From Treponema sp. (GTDB lineage: Bacteria > Spirochaetota > Spirochaetia > Treponematales > Treponemataceae), in NCBI GenBank assembly GCA_024402695.1, contig JAKSTG010000028.1:1-35358 (forward strand): DNA of 35,358 bases, given 5' to 3'. A model generated the notes under the pieces. The model saw only the letters and a program-made list of their open reading frames with translations, was not told the origin of the DNA and made no database searches. Numbering within the stretch: position 1 is the first letter of the stretch; each line of letters begins with the position of its first letter. The position numbers and the translations under genes are program-made. Below, piece by piece: positions 7,121 to 17,038 of the stretch.

Positions 7121-9238
7121 ATGTCAGAACTTATTGTACAGAATGGATATCCTCTGCAGTCCGGCGCAACACTCATGGACGGAGGAGTAAACTTTGCCGT
7201 TTATTCAAGAAACGCTACCCGCATGGTGATTTATTTCTTTGAAAAAGCAGACGACAAACTTCCATCTGAAAGCTATGAGTTCGATCCTGAAAAGAACAAG
7301 ACAGGTGATATTTGGCATTGTTTCATAAAAGGAAAAGGCGAAGGTACTCTTTATCTTTATCGTGCAGACGGTCCATATAATCCGCCAAAAGGTCATCGCT
7401 TTAATTTCACGAAATATCTTCTTGATCCTTATGCAAAAGCCCTGACAACGGGTTCTGTTTTCCGTTCCTACAACAAGCAGCGGGAACTGGGACTGGCCGG
7501 TGTTCAGAACGGTGAGCTTCAGGATCTTTCTGATTTTCCAAAATGTGTTGTAGTGGATGACAAGTCTTTTGACTGGGCAGGGGACAAACCTCTCAATTAT
7601 CCGCTGAATGAAACTGTGATTTATGAAACCCATGTAAAGGGGTTCACCGCTTCGGAAACTTCGGGGCTGTCTGCGGAAGACGGTCGCGGAACTTATAAAG
7701 GCTTCCAGAAAAAAATCGACTATCTTAAAAATCTTGGAATCACTTCTGTTGAGTTTCTGCCTCTTTTTGAATTTGATGAAAACGAAAACGGCAACGAAAA
7801 TCCAAGAACGGGAGAAAAACTTGTAAACTACTGGGGCTATTCCACAATGGGATTTTTCGCTCCGAAAACAAGTTACGCTTTTGATAAAACTCCTGGTGGT
7901 TCAGTCCGTGAATTCAAGGAGTTGGTAAAGGCTCTTCATAAAGCCGGAATCGAAGTGATTCTTGATGTTGTATTTAATCATACTGCAGAAGGAAATGAAC
8001 ACGGTTACACATTCTGTTTCCGTGGATTTGAAAACAGTGTTTATTACAGTCTGCCGGTAGGTGAACAGCAGTATTACATGAACTATTCGGGTTGTGGAAA
8101 TACAGTGAACTGCAATCATCCTGTAGTAAGAAGATTTATCATTGAATGTCTGCGCTACTGGGTAATGGAAATGCACGTTGACGGTTTCCGTTTTGACCTG
8201 GCTTCAATTCTTACCCGCGAAGCAAACGGACACATTCCTTCAAATCCTCCGCTTACAAACGAAATCTCTGAAGATCCTGTTCTAAGAAATACAAAAATTA
8301 TTGCAGAGCCTTGGGACTGTGGTGGAGCTTATCAGGTTGGCGGCTTCCCTGGCGGAAGATGGAGTGAATGGAACGGAAAGTTTCGAGATGACATCCGCCG
8401 TTTTATTCGCGGTGATGATTTTGCATCAACTCAAGCGGCAACCCGTGTTGCAGGAAGTTCCGATCTTTACAATCATGACGGAAGAAGTCCTCTCTGTTCA
8501 GTAAACTTTATTACAGCTCACGACGGTTTTACTTTGAATGATCTTGTAAGTTATAACTACAAACATAATGAAGAGAACGGAGAAGAAAACCGTGACGGTA
8601 CAGATGATAATGTGAGCTGGAATCACGGTTATGAAGGAGATACTGTAAATCCGAAAATTGAAAATTTACGTATCAAGAAAATAAAGAACTTTATGCTTTA
8701 TCTGATGACAAGCCAGGGGGTTCCTATGATGCTTGGCGGTGATGAAATGCGCCGCACTCAGAACGGCAACAATAATACATACTGCCAGGATTCCCAGCTG
8801 AACTGGTTCGACTGGACTCTGGCAGAAAAAAACGCAGGCCTTGTTCGCTTTACAAAAGAACTTATTGCCCTTCGCAAAAACAATGGCTGCTTCCGCCGCA
8901 CAGACTTTTTCCCGGATACTTTTGAAAAAGGAACTGCTCCGGAAATAACATGGTACGACAGAAACGGGAAGAACCCTGAATGGGGAAAAATGGACCGCTT
9001 CTTAAGTTATAAACTTTCAGGTGAAAAAAGTGATTTCTACATTGCAACTAACATGGATATTTACGACCTGACAATCACTTTGCCTACACTCCCTGCCGGA
9101 AAAAACTGGTACAGAGTTGCGGACACTTCATTTGAAAGTCCGGCCGACTTCTGTGAAGCCGGAACGGAAGAACTTCTTATGGATCAGAAACGTTATGTTC
9201 TGATAACAGGAAGTTCAACAATCTTAATGAGTAAATAA
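7121..9238 (+). CDS. glgX: Glycogen debranching enzyme GlgX (isoamylase type)
   Basis: This 705-residue GH13 enzyme hydrolyses alpha-1,6 branches of phosphorylase-limit glycogen in the cytoplasm. An N-terminal CBM48-like domain (about 8-150) is followed by the catalytic barrel, with LDVVFNHTAEGNEHG (281-295), GFRFDLAS with nucleophile D359, IIAEPWD with acid/base E396, and TAHDGF with D468. The C-terminal beta domain is present (about 620-705), so the gene is complete. The chosen ATG (MSELIVQNGYPLQ) fits the family start. It is the first gene of an operon with glgP, 17 bases downstream. Confidence 0.95.
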   Translation: MSELIVQNGYPLQSGATLMDGGVNFAVYSRNATRMVIYFFEKADDKLPSESYEFDPEKNKTGDIWHCFIKGKGEGTLYLYRADGPYNPPKGHRFNFTKYLLDPYAKALTTGSVFRSYNKQRELGLAGVQNGELQDLSDFPKCVVVDDKSFDWAGDKPLNYPLNETVIYETHVKGFTASETSGLSAEDGRGTYKGFQKKIDYLKNLGITSVEFLPLFEFDENENGNENPRTGEKLVNYWGYSTMGFFAPKTSYAFDKTPGGSVREFKELVKALHKAGIEVILDVVFNHTAEGNEHGYTFCFRGFENSVYYSLPVGEQQYYMNYSGCGNTVNCNHPVVRRFIIECLRYWVMEMHVDGFRFDLASILTREANGHIPSNPPLTNEISEDPVLRNTKIIAEPWDCGGAYQVGGFPGGRWSEWNGKFRDDIRRFIRGDDFASTQAATRVAGSSDLYNHDGRSPLCSVNFITAHDGFTLNDLVSYNYKHNEENGEENRDGTDDNVSWNHGYEGDTVNPKIENLRIKKIKNFMLYLMTSQGVPMMLGGDEMRRTQNGNNNTYCQDSQLNWFDWTLAEKNAGLVRFTKELIALRKNNGCFRRTDFFPDTFEKGTAPEITWYDRNGKNPEWGKMDRFLSYKLSGEKSDFYIATNMDIYDLTITLPTLPAGKNWYRVADTSFESPADFCEAGTEELLMDQKRYVLITGSSTILMSK

Positions 9239-9255
9239 TTTTAAAGGAGAAAACT

Positions 9256-11703
9256 ATGGTTTTTGACGCAGAAAAATTTAAAGAGAACCTTTCGGGACGT
9301 CTTCGCCGCCAGTACGGAAAAGACATCAGCCAGGCAAACTCACACGACCTTTTTGACGCTGTTTCAGCTTCGGCACGTGAAATCATTATGGAAAACTGGA
9401 TGGCTACACGCAATGAATACGCCAAAAAGCCAACAAAACAGCTTTACTATTTATCAGCTGAATTCCTCATGGGACGTGCACTTTCAAACAACCTTATCAA
9501 CTGTGGAATTAAAGATGCTGTAAAAGAAGTTCTTCAGGGAATGAACATCAACTTTGATATGATCGAAGATGAAGAACCAGATGCAGGTCTTGGAAACGGT
9601 GGTCTTGGTCGCCTTGCAGCATGTTTCCTGGATTCCCTTGCAACACTGGATTATCCTGGACATGGATACGGTATCCGCTACGAATACGGTATGTTTGAAC
9701 AGAGAATTGAAGACGGTTACCAGGTTGAATATCCTGACAACTGGCTCAAACACCGTGACCCATGGGAAACAAAACGTTCAGACCTTCAGGTAACAGTTAA
9801 GTTCGGTGGAAACATCGCTTACGGAAGAACTCCTGACGGACAGCCACGTTTCTACATTGAAAATGCAGAAGAAGTAATCGCAACTCCATACGATATGCCA
9901 ATCGTTGGTTTTGATACAAAAACTGTAAACACACTGCGCCTGTGGGAAGCATCATCTCCAAACGGATTTGACCTGCAGCTTTTCAACAACATGGATTACA
10001 ACCGTGCTGTTGAACGCCAGAACAGTGCAGAAAACATCAGCCGTGTTCTTTATCCAAACGACAACGGACCAAGCGGAAAAGCACTTCGTCTTAAGCAGCA
10101 GTACTTTTTCAGCTCTGCTTCACTTCAGGATTTGGTACGTCACTACGTTGCAGACTACGGAACAGACTTCAAAAAGTTCCCAGACCTTCACGTTATTCAG
10201 CTGAACGATACTCACCCTGTAGTTGCTATTCCTGAACTTATGCGCATTCTTATGGATGATTACAATGTTGGTTGGGATGAAGCATGGGATGTTGTTACAA
10301 AAACTTTTGCTTACACAAACCACACAATCCTGGCAGAAGCTCTTGAAAAATGGCCAATCCAGATTTTCCAGGGACTCCTTCCACGTATTTACCAGATCGT
10401 TGAAGAAATCAACCGCCGTCTCCTTATTGAACTGCGCCAGAAATATCCAAACGATTACGAAAAACACCAGCACATGTCTATTATCCACAACGATAAAGTT
10501 TACATGGCATGGCTCGCAATCCACGCATGTTTCAGCGTAAACGGTGTTGCCGCTCTTCATACAGAATTGCTTAAATCAAAAGAACTTAAAGACTGGTACG
10601 AACTGTATCCTGCAAAGTTCAACAACAAGACAAACGGTATTACACAGCGCCGCTGGCTTCTTAACGCCAACCCAGAACTTTCAAAATTCATTACAGACAG
10701 AATCGGACATGGATGGGAAAAAGAACTTTCTAAACTTAAGGAACTTGAAAAGTTTGCTGACGATCCAGCATCAATCGACGAATTCCTCCGCATCAAACAG
10801 GAAAACAAACAGGCTCTTGCTGAATTCCTGAAACATGCGCAGAACGAATTCCTTGATCCAGAAAGCATTTTCGACGTTCAGGTAAAACGTCTCCACGAAT
10901 ACAAACGTCAGCTCCTCAACGTGCTGCACATCATGTATCTGTACAACAGACTTGTAGAAGATCCAAACTACAATCCACCTGCACGTACATTCATCTTTGG
11001 TGCTAAAGCCGCTTCTGGTTACCGCCGTGCAAAATCAATCATCAAACTGATTAACACAGTTGCTGAACGCATCAACAATGACCGCCGCGTTCGCGGAAAG
11101 ATTCGCGTAGTATTCGTAGAAAACTACCGTGTTTCTGTAGCAGAAAAAATCTTCCCTGCAGCAGATGTTTCAGAACAGATTTCTACAGCCGGACTTGAAG
11201 CTTCAGGTACATCAAACATGAAGTTCATGCTCAACGGTGCTCTGACACTTGGAACAATGGACGGTGCAAACATTGAAATCGTTGAAGAAGCAGGTGCAGA
11301 AAACGCTTACGTATTCGGTCTTACTTCTGACGAAATCATCAAGATGGAAGCTGAACACTCTTACAACCCACAGGAATACATGGACAGAAATCCTGCTCTG
11401 GCAAAAGTCCTGAACCAGCTGGTTGACGGCACATACGACCCAACACACCAGATCTTCAAGGAACTTTACGATTCTCTGGTTTACGGTGTTGAAGGACAGC
11501 GCCCAGACGTTTACTACCTGCTGGCTGACTTTGAATCTTACATCAAGACTCAGGAAAGAATCGCCGTTGACTACGCAGACCGCAAGGCTTGGGCACGTAA
11601 AGCAATCATCAACATTGCAAACGCCGGCAAGTTCTCTTCAGACCGTACAATCGAAGATTACGTACGCGACATCTGGAAGCTTGATAGAGTGGTATTAAAA
11701 TAA
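9256..11703 (+). CDS. glgP: Glycogen/maltodextrin phosphorylase
   Basis: This 815-residue GT35 enzyme releases glucose-1-phosphate from the non-reducing ends of alpha-1,4-glucan using phosphate and a PLP cofactor. The start KPTKQLYYLSAEFLMGR (about 57-73) and DAGLGNGGLGRLAACF (about 109-124) are family hallmarks. The PLP-binding site EASGTSNMKF carries the Schiff-base lysine at K656. Length matches bacterial enzymes (about 800-820). The Shine-Dalgarno AAAGGAGAA precedes the ATG at normal spacing, unlike the operon leader glgX. Together glgX and glgP form a compact glycogen-degradation unit ended by a terminator. Confidence 0.97.
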   Translation: MVFDAEKFKENLSGRLRRQYGKDISQANSHDLFDAVSASAREIIMENWMATRNEYAKKPTKQLYYLSAEFLMGRALSNNLINCGIKDAVKEVLQGMNINFDMIEDEEPDAGLGNGGLGRLAACFLDSLATLDYPGHGYGIRYEYGMFEQRIEDGYQVEYPDNWLKHRDPWETKRSDLQVTVKFGGNIAYGRTPDGQPRFYIENAEEVIATPYDMPIVGFDTKTVNTLRLWEASSPNGFDLQLFNNMDYNRAVERQNSAENISRVLYPNDNGPSGKALRLKQQYFFSSASLQDLVRHYVADYGTDFKKFPDLHVIQLNDTHPVVAIPELMRILMDDYNVGWDEAWDVVTKTFAYTNHTILAEALEKWPIQIFQGLLPRIYQIVEEINRRLLIELRQKYPNDYEKHQHMSIIHNDKVYMAWLAIHACFSVNGVAALHTELLKSKELKDWYELYPAKFNNKTNGITQRRWLLNANPELSKFITDRIGHGWEKELSKLKELEKFADDPASIDEFLRIKQENKQALAEFLKHAQNEFLDPESIFDVQVKRLHEYKRQLLNVLHIMYLYNRLVEDPNYNPPARTFIFGAKAASGYRRAKSIIKLINTVAERINNDRRVRGKIRVVFVENYRVSVAEKIFPAADVSEQISTAGLEASGTSNMKFMLNGALTLGTMDGANIEIVEEAGAENAYVFGLTSDEIIKMEAEHSYNPQEYMDRNPALAKVLNQLVDGTYDPTHQIFKELYDSLVYGVEGQRPDVYYLLADFESYIKTQERIAVDYADRKAWARKAIINIANAGKFSSDRTIEDYVRDIWKLDRVVLK

Positions 11704-11733
11704 TAAATCTGAATAAGATTTGATTACTGAAAC

Positions 11734-11767
11734 AAAAAAGACTCTGCGTAATGCGGAGTCTTTTTTG
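11734..11767. terminator. Bidirectional terminator between glgP and the rubrerythrin remnant
   Basis: AAAAAAGACTCTGC (11734-11747) pairs with GCGGAGTCTTTTTT (11753-11766) with one G-U pair and a 5-base loop. T-runs follow on both strands, so it can end glgP (+) and the convergent rubrerythrin gene (-). Confidence 0.9.
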
Positions 11768-11817
11768 TTTAAAAAAGTAAAAAATGTTTATGTCCTTAGA
11801 TTTCAGGACATTGAAAA

Positions 11818-12300
11818 TTAGCGGCCCCATGTAAGGATAAGGTCGTAGTTGTCTTCTTTTACTTCAAAGTATGAATTGTATTCATTACATGTCGGACAGT
11901 ATTCTGGAACTTCTGGTCCTACAACAATGTGACCACATTTCAGACATTCCCAGATTTTTACTGTGCTGTCTTTAAGCTGTGCTTTTGAATCTTCATCGTT
12001 CAGAAGTGAGCGGTAGCGGTCTTCATGGCGTTTTTCGATTTTTGCAACTGCGCGGAATTTTGCTGCCAGTTCTGTGAAACCTTCTTCTTCGGCTTCTTTT
12101 GCAAACTGAACATACATGTCTGTCCATTCATAGTTTTCACCGTCTGCAGCATTTTTAAGATTTGTTTCTGTGTCCTTCAGACCGTCCAGTTCCTTAAGCC
12201 ACATCTTTGCATGGTTTTCTTCGTCGTTTGCTGTTTTTGTAAAAATATCAGCAATCTTGTCTTTGCCTTCGCTTTTTGCAATAAATGTAATAATATTTGT
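11818..12300 (-). pseudogene. Rubrerythrin lacking its N-terminal helix (5'-truncated)
   Basis: Rubrerythrins are diiron peroxide reductases with a ferritin-like four-helix domain and a C-terminal rubredoxin. The rubredoxin is intact (CLKCG and CPTCN), as is the second helix pair (GENYEW, EKRHE). Homology continues in frame upstream of the first ATG (12204) through [18 protein letters not shown], which holds the ExxH iron ligands, to about 12300. There it stops: the usual first ~20 residues with the GESQA-type glutamate ligand are absent, and the frame closes at a TAA at 12334-12336. No in-frame ATG, GTG or TTG exists above 12204 and no Shine-Dalgarno is seen. The simplest reading is 5' decay. 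A 128-residue product from the ATG at 12204 would lack two sets of iron ligands. The divergent thrE-like gene starts immediately beyond. Confidence 0.65.
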
Positions 12301-12358
12301 ATCGCGTAAAAAATAATTATTCGTTATTATCAGTTATATAATTAACGGGTTATCTTTC

Positions 12359-13129
12359 ATGAAGGACATAGAAAAAGAAAGTAAAAGATTGTTGTCTTCT
12401 GCCATAGACCTGGGCTCCCAGATTCTGGAATGTGGGGGAGATGTAAATCATGTAGAAAAAATCATCAATAATGTTTGTGCGGCTTATGGTGCTCAACAAA
12501 CTGATGTGTTTGTTATTACCTCCAGCATTGTTGTTACTATGAAACGCAATGATGATTCATTTACCCAGACCCGTCGAATAAATCATTACAATACGGATTT
12601 CAGAAAACTTGATGAACTGGTTGAATTGTCTATTCAGCTTTGTAATTCAAAACCTGAATTGCCTGAACTTGAAGCTCAAATAAAAGAGGCTTGCCAGAAG
12701 TCGGTTTATCATCCGGTGCTGGAGCTGGTTGGGTATCTTCTTGCCTCTGGTTCCTTTGCAGTTTTCTTTGGTGGAAACTTTATGGATGGTCTTTGTTCGG
12801 CTATTTGTGGAGCAGTGATTTTCTTCTTTAATAAAAAGCTTAACAAGATCTGGAACAGTCAGCTGATTTTTTATTTAATCTGCTCGATTCTTTCAGGCTT
12901 TGTGGCCTTGTTCCTTAAAAAGATCGGCTTATGCCAAAATGTTGATAAAGTAATGATTGGTTCAATTATGCTGCTGATTCCTGGCATTGCCCTTACCAAT
13001 GCTCTTCGCGACCTTTTTGCCGGAGATACTATTTCGGGCACTTTGAGATTACTTGAAGCCTTAATTCAGGCCGCTGCAATTGCCTGTGGTTTTGCTCTGG
13101 CTGTTTTTCTTGGAGGTAAGATTTTATGA
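12359..13129 (+). CDS. Threonine/serine exporter family protein, ThrE N-terminal type (DUF1212)
   Basis: The 256-residue protein has a soluble N-terminal domain (about 1-110) with the family pattern LGSQILECGGDVNHVEKIIN and five hydrophobic segments after residue 120, with LLIPGIALTNALRDLFAGDTISG near 200-225. This is the large half of split ThrE/YjjP-type exporters, which move threonine, serine or small dicarboxylates across the inner membrane. The 4-base ATGA overlap with the next gene, which supplies the small half, supports a two-subunit transporter. A TATAAT at 12337-12342 is a possible -10. No strong Shine-Dalgarno is visible. Confidence 0.88.
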   Translation: MKDIEKESKRLLSSAIDLGSQILECGGDVNHVEKIINNVCAAYGAQQTDVFVITSSIVVTMKRNDDSFTQTRRINHYNTDFRKLDELVELSIQLCNSKPELPELEAQIKEACQKSVYHPVLELVGYLLASGSFAVFFGGNFMDGLCSAICGAVIFFFNKKLNKIWNSQLIFYLICSILSGFVALFLKKIGLCQNVDKVMIGSIMLLIPGIALTNALRDLFAGDTISGTLRLLEALIQAAAIACGFALAVFLGGKIL

Positions 13130-13575
13130 TGTCTTATGTGATCCAGGTTTTCACAGCCCTTTTAGGTTCTTTGGGCTTCGCAATTATTTTTAAGATGAAA
13201 CGCCGACATTTGCCTGCTGCCTGTATTGGTGGCGGAGCAACATGGGTTGTTTATCTTCTTTGTGTTCATTTCGGACTGGATGTTTTTTTTGCAAATCTGA
13301 TTGCTACATTATTCGCGTCTGCATATTCGGAAGTTGTGCGAAACCTTTGTAAAACTCCAAGAACAGTTTTTGTAATACCTGCCGTTGTTCCTTTAATTCC
13401 AGGAAGCAGCCTGTATTATGCAATGAGTGCGGTGGTGGCAGAAGACGAAAGCCTTGCGGCAGATTATGCAGTTCAGACTGGACTGGTTGCCGGAGCCATT
13501 GCTTTCGGAATACTTCTGTTCACCGTGTTTTTCCATGTGGTTCATAAAATTATCCGATTAACAAAAGCAGAATAA
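13126..13575 (+). CDS. Threonine/serine exporter, small subunit (DUF3815, YjjB-like)
   Basis: This 149-residue membrane protein has four to five hydrophobic segments and the motif PAVVPLIPGSSLYYAM (about 85-100), which mirrors the LLIPGIALTN motif of the upstream partner. This is the expected pairing of the ThrE C-terminal half. GGAGG lies 8 bases before the ATG, inside the end of the upstream gene, and the coding regions overlap by ATGA, so translation is likely coupled. The downstream neighbour is convergent, 21 bases away, with no terminator between. Confidence 0.88.
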   Translation: MMSYVIQVFTALLGSLGFAIIFKMKRRHLPAACIGGGATWVVYLLCVHFGLDVFFANLIATLFASAYSEVVRNLCKTPRTVFVIPAVVPLIPGSSLYYAMSAVVAEDESLAADYAVQTGLVAGAIAFGILLFTVFFHVVHKIIRLTKAE

Positions 13576-13596
13576 AAGAATCTGAATACTTAATTT

Positions 13597-13995
13597 TTAC
13601 TTTTGAAACAGATGAATTAAAACTCCGCCTTCTTTACCTTCGATTTTTCCGAAGATGTCGGCAGTTTCCAGCCATGACAGGTTTTCGGAGTTGGTGTAAA
13701 TAAGAGGGTGGGTGGTAATGTCGCCGTTTGCTTCAAAGGCGCCGTTGTTCTCGATGAAAATGCGGCAGTCTTTTCCGTCGGCATCTTTGCCTGTAAGGAT
13801 GTAGCGGGCGCTGAGAAATCGTTCCTTCCCGTAGTCTTGCTTCTGGGTGTCGGCGGCGCTGGGCCCAATTGTTCCCTTGAAGCCGGATCCTTCGGCGGTG
13901 CCATTAAATAAAATCATGCAGGCTTCGCCTTTTTTTCCTTTTACTTCTTCGAATCCAGTAATGTTTACATCCACTGTTAAAATCTCTTTTTCCAT
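13597..13995 (-). CDS. DUF3237-like protein
   Basis: A soluble, beta-rich protein of 132 residues. The segment [16 protein letters not shown] followed by [25 protein letters not shown] has the spacing of DUF3237 proteins (a barrel fold of unknown role, sometimes next to catabolic enzymes). I chose the ATG at 13995 ([10 protein letters not shown]) because the frame extends further only to a TTG at 14058 through a hydrophobic stretch that does not match the family and runs into the glutamine synthetase upstream region. The Shine-Dalgarno is weak. Function unknown. Confidence 0.65.
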   Translation of the reverse strand: MEKEILTVDVNITGFEEVKGKKGEACMILFNGTAEGSGFKGTIGPSAADTQKQDYGKERFLSARYILTGKDADGKDCRIFIENNGAFEANGDITTHPLIYTNSENLSWLETADIFGKIEGKEGGVLIHLFQK

Positions 13996-14118
13996 GAATA
14001 TATTGTGCCACGGGTAAAAATATATGGCAATCAGAAAAATCCTTACGGTCAATTCCAAAAAAAGCCGATTTCCGATAAAATAAAGTATCTATTTTTTTTC
14101 ATACTATGGGGTAACAGT

Positions 14119-16218
14119 ATGTCAGAAATGAATGTTCCGGAGCTCTTTGGCAGTTCCGTATTTAATGAGAAGGCAATGAAAGAATTCCTTCCAGCTGATG
14201 TGTTCAAGCGTCTGAAGGCCACAATCGACAGTGGAACACCGCTTGATCTTGAACTTGCTAATCAGGTTGCTCACGGCATGAAAGACTGGGCAATCAGTAA
14301 AGGTGCAACGCATTTTACTCACTGGTTCCAGCCTCTTACAGGGGTTACAGCCGAAAAACACGACAGTTTCCTTTCACCAAAAGGTAACGGAACTGTTATT
14401 ATGGATTTTTCAGGAAAAGAACTGGTAAAAGGTGAACCTGATGCATCATCTTTCCCAAGCGGAGGAAGCCGTTCTACCTTCGAAGCACGCGGTTACACTG
14501 TATGGGATCCAACTTCTTACGCATTTGTAAAAGATCACTCGCTCTGTATTCCAACAGCTTTCTGTTCATATACAGGTGAAGCTCTTGATAAAAAGACACC
14601 GCTTCTTCGTTCAATGGAAGCTTTGAATACACAGTGTCTTCGTATTCTTAAACTTTTTGGAAGCAACGCAAAACATGTTACTTCAACAATGGGACCTGAA
14701 CAGGAATACTTCCTTGTAGAAGAAAAAATGTTCAATGCCCGTAAAGACCTTCGCATGACAGGACGTACACTTTTTGGTGCAAAGCCTGTAAAAGGTCAGG
14801 AAATGGATGACCAGTACTTTGCCGCAATCAAACCAAAAGTTACAGCCTTCATGGAAGACCTGAATGTTGAACTCTGGAAGCTCGGCATTTACTCAAAAAC
14901 AGAACATAACGAAGCCGCTCCTGCACAGCACGAAATGGCTCCTGTCTTTACAACTTCAAACCTGGCTGCTGACCAGAACCAGCTTACTATGGAAATTATG
15001 AAAAAGGTTGCCCGTAAGCACGGAATGGTTTGTCTTTTCCACGAAAAGCCTTTTGAAGGAGTAAACGGATCTGGAAAACACAACAACTGGTCTCTTTCTA
15101 CAGACGAAGGGGAAAATATCTTCGCTCCTGGAAAATCACCACGCGAAAATGCACAGTTCCTTCTTTTCATTACTGCCGTTATGAAAGCAGTAGATGAATA
15201 TCAGGATCTGCTCCGCATTTCTGTTGCCTCTGCCGGAAACGACCACCGTCTTGGAGCAAACGAAGCTCCTCCTGCAATCATGTCTATTTACATGGGAGAC
15301 GAACTTAATGCCGTTCTGAAATCAATTAAGACAGGAAAGGCTTTGGACACTGTTTCAAACAAAAAGATTGAAATCGGTGTAGATGTTCTGCCTCCAATTC
15401 CAAAGGATTCAACAGACCGTAACAGAACTTCACCATTTGCCTTTACAGGAAACCGTTTTGAATTCCGTTCAGTAGGATCAAGTCTTTCTATCAGCGGTCC
15501 TAATACAACCATGAACTCAATTCTGGCTTATGCACTTAAAGCTTTTGCCGATGAACTTGAAGGTTCAAAAGATTTCGATGCTGATCTCCAGACTCTGATC
15601 AAACGCGAAATCACAAAACACTGGAGAATCCTTTTCGACGGTAACGGTTACGGAGCTGAATGGAAAGTTGAAGCAGAAAAACGCGGACTGAAAAATTACC
15701 GCACAACTCCAGATGCTGTTGAACACTATCTGGAAAAGAAAAACATCAAGCTTTATACCGAAATGGGAATCTATACAAAAGAAGAAATGGTTCACCATTA
15801 CGATGTTAAACTTGAAAAATACTGCAAAATGCTGAATATCGAAGTTGGAACAATGCTGGAAATGATCCGTGCAGATATTCTCCCTGCAACATTCAAATAC
15901 ATGGACGTTCTTGGAGACATCTTCCACAAGAAGATCTATCAGTCTAAGGCAGTAGAAAAGCTGTATAAAAAACTGGCCGGTCTTGCAGACAAACTGTACG
16001 ATGCTTCTGAAACTCTCGAAGAAATGTACAAAGCTGCAAAGACAAAAAATGACCTTATGGAAAAGGCCCGTTACTATGCAGATGAAGTAATTCCATTTAT
16101 GGAAAAAACTCGCGAAATTGCAGATCAGATTGAACCTCTCTGGGGAATGGAATTCCGTCCATATCCTACATACGAAGAGCTTCTTTTTGGTAATGAAGGT
16201 TTCGCAGAAACAGAATAG
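14119..16218 (+). CDS. glnN: Type III glutamine synthetase
   Basis: This enzyme makes glutamine from glutamate, ammonia and ATP and is the form typical of Bacteroides and many anaerobes. The product from the ATG at 14119 has 699 residues, right for GSIII. Hallmarks are [22 protein letters not shown] (about 117-138), [10 protein letters not shown] (about 193), [18 protein letters not shown] (about 310-327) and the GSIII signature [17 protein letters not shown] (about 434-450). The frame extends upstream to a GTG at 14005, but that stretch does not match the family; GGGG at 14108-14111 supports 14119. It leads a run of four same-strand genes with gaps of 14-23 bases. Confidence 0.96.
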   Translation: MSEMNVPELFGSSVFNEKAMKEFLPADVFKRLKATIDSGTPLDLELANQVAHGMKDWAISKGATHFTHWFQPLTGVTAEKHDSFLSPKGNGTVIMDFSGKELVKGEPDASSFPSGGSRSTFEARGYTVWDPTSYAFVKDHSLCIPTAFCSYTGEALDKKTPLLRSMEALNTQCLRILKLFGSNAKHVTSTMGPEQEYFLVEEKMFNARKDLRMTGRTLFGAKPVKGQEMDDQYFAAIKPKVTAFMEDLNVELWKLGIYSKTEHNEAAPAQHEMAPVFTTSNLAADQNQLTMEIMKKVARKHGMVCLFHEKPFEGVNGSGKHNNWSLSTDEGENIFAPGKSPRENAQFLLFITAVMKAVDEYQDLLRISVASAGNDHRLGANEAPPAIMSIYMGDELNAVLKSIKTGKALDTVSNKKIEIGVDVLPPIPKDSTDRNRTSPFAFTGNRFEFRSVGSSLSISGPNTTMNSILAYALKAFADELEGSKDFDADLQTLIKREITKHWRILFDGNGYGAEWKVEAEKRGLKNYRTTPDAVEHYLEKKNIKLYTEMGIYTKEEMVHHYDVKLEKYCKMLNIEVGTMLEMIRADILPATFKYMDVLGDIFHKKIYQSKAVEKLYKKLAGLADKLYDASETLEEMYKAAKTKNDLMEKARYYADEVIPFMEKTREIADQIEPLWGMEFRPYPTYEELLFGNEGFAETE

Positions 16219-16232
16219 AAAAGCGGGGCTTT

Positions 16233-16637
16233 ATGTTTGATTACCTTCTGATTGGAATTGTGGCAGTTGTTATTATTGTTCTTTTATGCTGGATTTATCT
16301 TCGCATTGCAGGAGCAAAAACTGCCGGCAGTCAGAAGCTTGTAAAAAAAACAGAAGGTCCTGGCTTTGCACGATGTCCTTTGTGTGATATGCCTCTTCCA
16401 AGAGGCGATAATATCTTTACAAAAATTTACAGACCTATGGATGTACCTGACCAGCGCTGTATTGTGATGGGGTGCATCCACTGTTACCCTAAGGTAGAGC
16501 AGGGACTTCGCCGTATCTGTCCTGTTTGCCACAAAGAAGTCCCTTTGGATGGAAATCTTATTGCCAGACTTTTTAATAAACGGGATGGCAGCAAACACAT
16601 TCATATAGTTTGTTGCACAGAATGTGGAAAAAAATAA
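16233..16637 (+). CDS. Membrane-anchored zinc-ribbon protein, hypothetical
   Basis: The 134-residue protein has one transmembrane helix at about 5-26, a basic linker, and a cytoplasmic part with four CxxC pairs: CPLC, CIHC, CPVC and CTEC, spaced like two zinc ribbons. I recognise no named family. The gene begins 14 bases after the glutamine synthetase stop, with GCGGGG as a weak ribosome site, and is followed by a PilZ gene, so it is likely cotranscribed. A structural or adaptor role at the membrane is possible but not shown. Confidence 0.75.
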   Translation: MFDYLLIGIVAVVIIVLLCWIYLRIAGAKTAGSQKLVKKTEGPGFARCPLCDMPLPRGDNIFTKIYRPMDVPDQRCIVMGCIHCYPKVEQGLRRICPVCHKEVPLDGNLIARLFNKRDGSKHIHIVCCTECGKK

Positions 16638-16660
16638 GATTTTAAGGGATAATAAGAGAG

Positions 16661-17023
16661 ATGAAAGAAAACAGAGTGGCAGAACGCTACGATGATATGG
16701 GAAAAATTGACTGTCAGGAACTTTGTGCTTTGCCAGGCAGCCTTATAAATATCAGTAAAACAGGACTTAAGGTTCATTTTCCGGTTCCTGTTACCATTGA
16801 TATTGAAGCCCAGAATGAATATCAGCTTAAGATCTCTCTTGCAAAAAAAATCGGAGAAGCACCTCTGGTTCTTGTATGCGTGCCTCAGTGGGTTCGCGAA
16901 GTAGAACATGAAACAGAAGTTGGCTTCAAGGCAATGTTCTCTCCTGATCAGAACCGCTACAAGGCTTATATTGCTGAACTGGAAGAAGCAGACAAAGAAG
17001 ATATTTATCCTGAAATCATATAA
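16661..17023 (+). CDS. PilZ-domain c-di-GMP receptor
   Basis: The 120-residue single-domain protein carries both halves of the c-di-GMP binding site: RVAER near the N-terminus (RxxxR, residues 5-9) and INISKTGL (N/DxSxxG, about 30-37), followed by the beta-barrel strands expected of PilZ. Such proteins change a partner's activity when c-di-GMP binds, often affecting motility or surface structures. The partner is unknown. It sits between the zinc-ribbon gene and an rRNA methyltransferase-like gene. The EAL protein at 3186-5132 is a candidate for lowering its ligand. Confidence 0.85.
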   Translation: MKENRVAERYDDMGKIDCQELCALPGSLINISKTGLKVHFPVPVTIDIEAQNEYQLKISLAKKIGEAPLVLVCVPQWVREVEHETEVGFKAMFSPDQNRYKAYIAELEEADKEDIYPEII

Positions 17024-17038
17024 CCATCCAAGAAAACT

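Noticed and set aside
10120..10560. 146-codon open frame opposite glgP
   Set aside because: It is a shadow produced by the strong codon bias of glgP.
12301..12345. PerR/Fur box between the rubrerythrin remnant and the thrE-like gene
   Set aside because: The AT-rich stretch has several partial palindromes (AATAATTATT, ATAAT/ATTAT) but none matches a Fur or PerR consensus well.
14005..14118. Longer glutamine synthetase starting at GTG 14005
   Set aside because: The extra 38 residues do not match the family and GGGG sits at proper spacing before the ATG at 14119.
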